Positions 6,297 to 6,421 of a stretch of DNA of 6,421 nucleotides are shown piece after piece. This DNA is from an uncultured Actinomycetes bacterium (lineage in GTDB: Bacteria; Actinomycetota; Thermoleophilia; Solirubrobacterales; 70-9). Where the stretch lies: positions 1 to 6,421 of the forward strand of contig CAMPIP010000138.1 in assembly GCA_946886425.1 (NCBI GenBank), in the 5' to 3' direction. A program made the translations under genes and the position numbers. Position 1 is the first letter of the stretch. Each line of letters starts with the position of its first letter. Under the pieces are notes generated by a model. The model did not search any database, was not told the DNA's origin, and saw nothing but the letters and a program-made list of their open reading frames with translations.

Positions 6297-6421
6297 ATGA
6301 ACGAGATCGCTGGCAAGAAGGTCCTCGTCACCGGTGCCGGCGGCTTTATCGGCGCCCACCTGACCACCGCCCTGGTGCGCGGCGGCGCCAGCAGGGTCCG
6401 CGCGCTCGTCCGCTACAACTC
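6297..6421 (+). CDS. NAD-dependent sugar-nucleotide epimerase/dehydratase, N-terminal fragment (cut by window edge)
   Basis: Only the first 41 codons are present. After MNEIAGKK comes VLVTGAGGFIGAHL, the first strand and GxxGxxG dinucleotide-binding loop of extended short-chain dehydrogenases (TGAGGFIG at about residues 12-19), then a helix and the second strand VRALVRYN. The family covers UDP-glucose 4-epimerase, dTDP-glucose 4,6-dehydratase and related enzymes that reshape nucleotide sugars in the cytoplasm. The VRALVRYN ending recalls LegB-like UDP-N-acetylglucosamine 4,6-dehydratases, where a Tyr-Asn pair follows the second strand, but this is a weak hint from memory. It diverges from the acyltransferase gene, consistent with joint synthesis of a modified sugar. 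The fold is secure, the substrate is not. Confidence 0.88.
   Translation, partial: MNEIAGKKVLVTGAGGFIGAHLTTALVRGGASRVRALVRYN

Noticed and set aside
5746..6300. A 184-codon + strand frame opposite the acyltransferase gene
   Set aside because: Ser/Arg/Pro-rich shadow without a motif, antisense to a well supported gene.
1..6421. CRISPR array, tRNA or rRNA, insertion sequence or attachment site
   Set aside because: No regularly spaced repeats, cloverleaf-like sequence, transposase motifs or flanking terminal repeats were found on reading both strands.

Overview
The window looks like part of an exopolysaccharide or capsule biosynthesis cluster from a GC-rich Gram-positive bacterium, most likely an actinobacterium. 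Coding third positions are dominated by G and C. The short secreted protein ending in LPFTG, a hydrophobic helix and RRR is a sortase-type wall anchor, which points to a Gram-positive wall. A Solirubrobacterales/Thermoleophilia-like source is my guess from general style only.

Layout, left to right: (1) a + strand fusion of a chain-length determinant (Wzz-like) and a bacterial tyrosine kinase, 40-1623, whose frame is open to the left edge; (2) a convergent - strand 120-residue LPFTG surface protein, 1628-1990, with a TTG start and a good ribosome binding site; (3) a - strand polytopic O-antigen ligase/Wzy-like membrane protein with a helical, TPR-like C-terminal tail, 2081-4117; (4) a divergent gap of 212 bases; (5) a + strand monotopic sugar-1-phosphate transferase, 4330-5130, which starts lipid-linked glycan assembly; (6) a convergent - strand BioF2/CelD-type GNAT acyltransferase, 5157-6245; (7) a 51-base divergent gap; (8) the first 41 codons of a + strand NAD-dependent sugar-nucleotide epimerase/dehydratase, 6297 to the right edge.

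The parts fit a Wzx/Wzy-type pathway. The SDR and acyltransferase would make or decorate a nucleotide sugar. The phosphoglycosyltransferase would load the first sugar phosphate on undecaprenyl phosphate. The ligase/polymerase-like protein would polymerise or transfer the glycan outside the membrane. The Wzz-kinase would set chain length and export. The flippase and ordinary glycosyltransferases are not in the window. The genes alternate in direction (+ - - + - +) rather than forming one operon. No RNA genes, CRISPR arrays, insertion sequences or other mobile elements were seen. The least ordinary element is the small LPFTG protein, with its palindrome-rich upstream region, between the kinase and the ligase.
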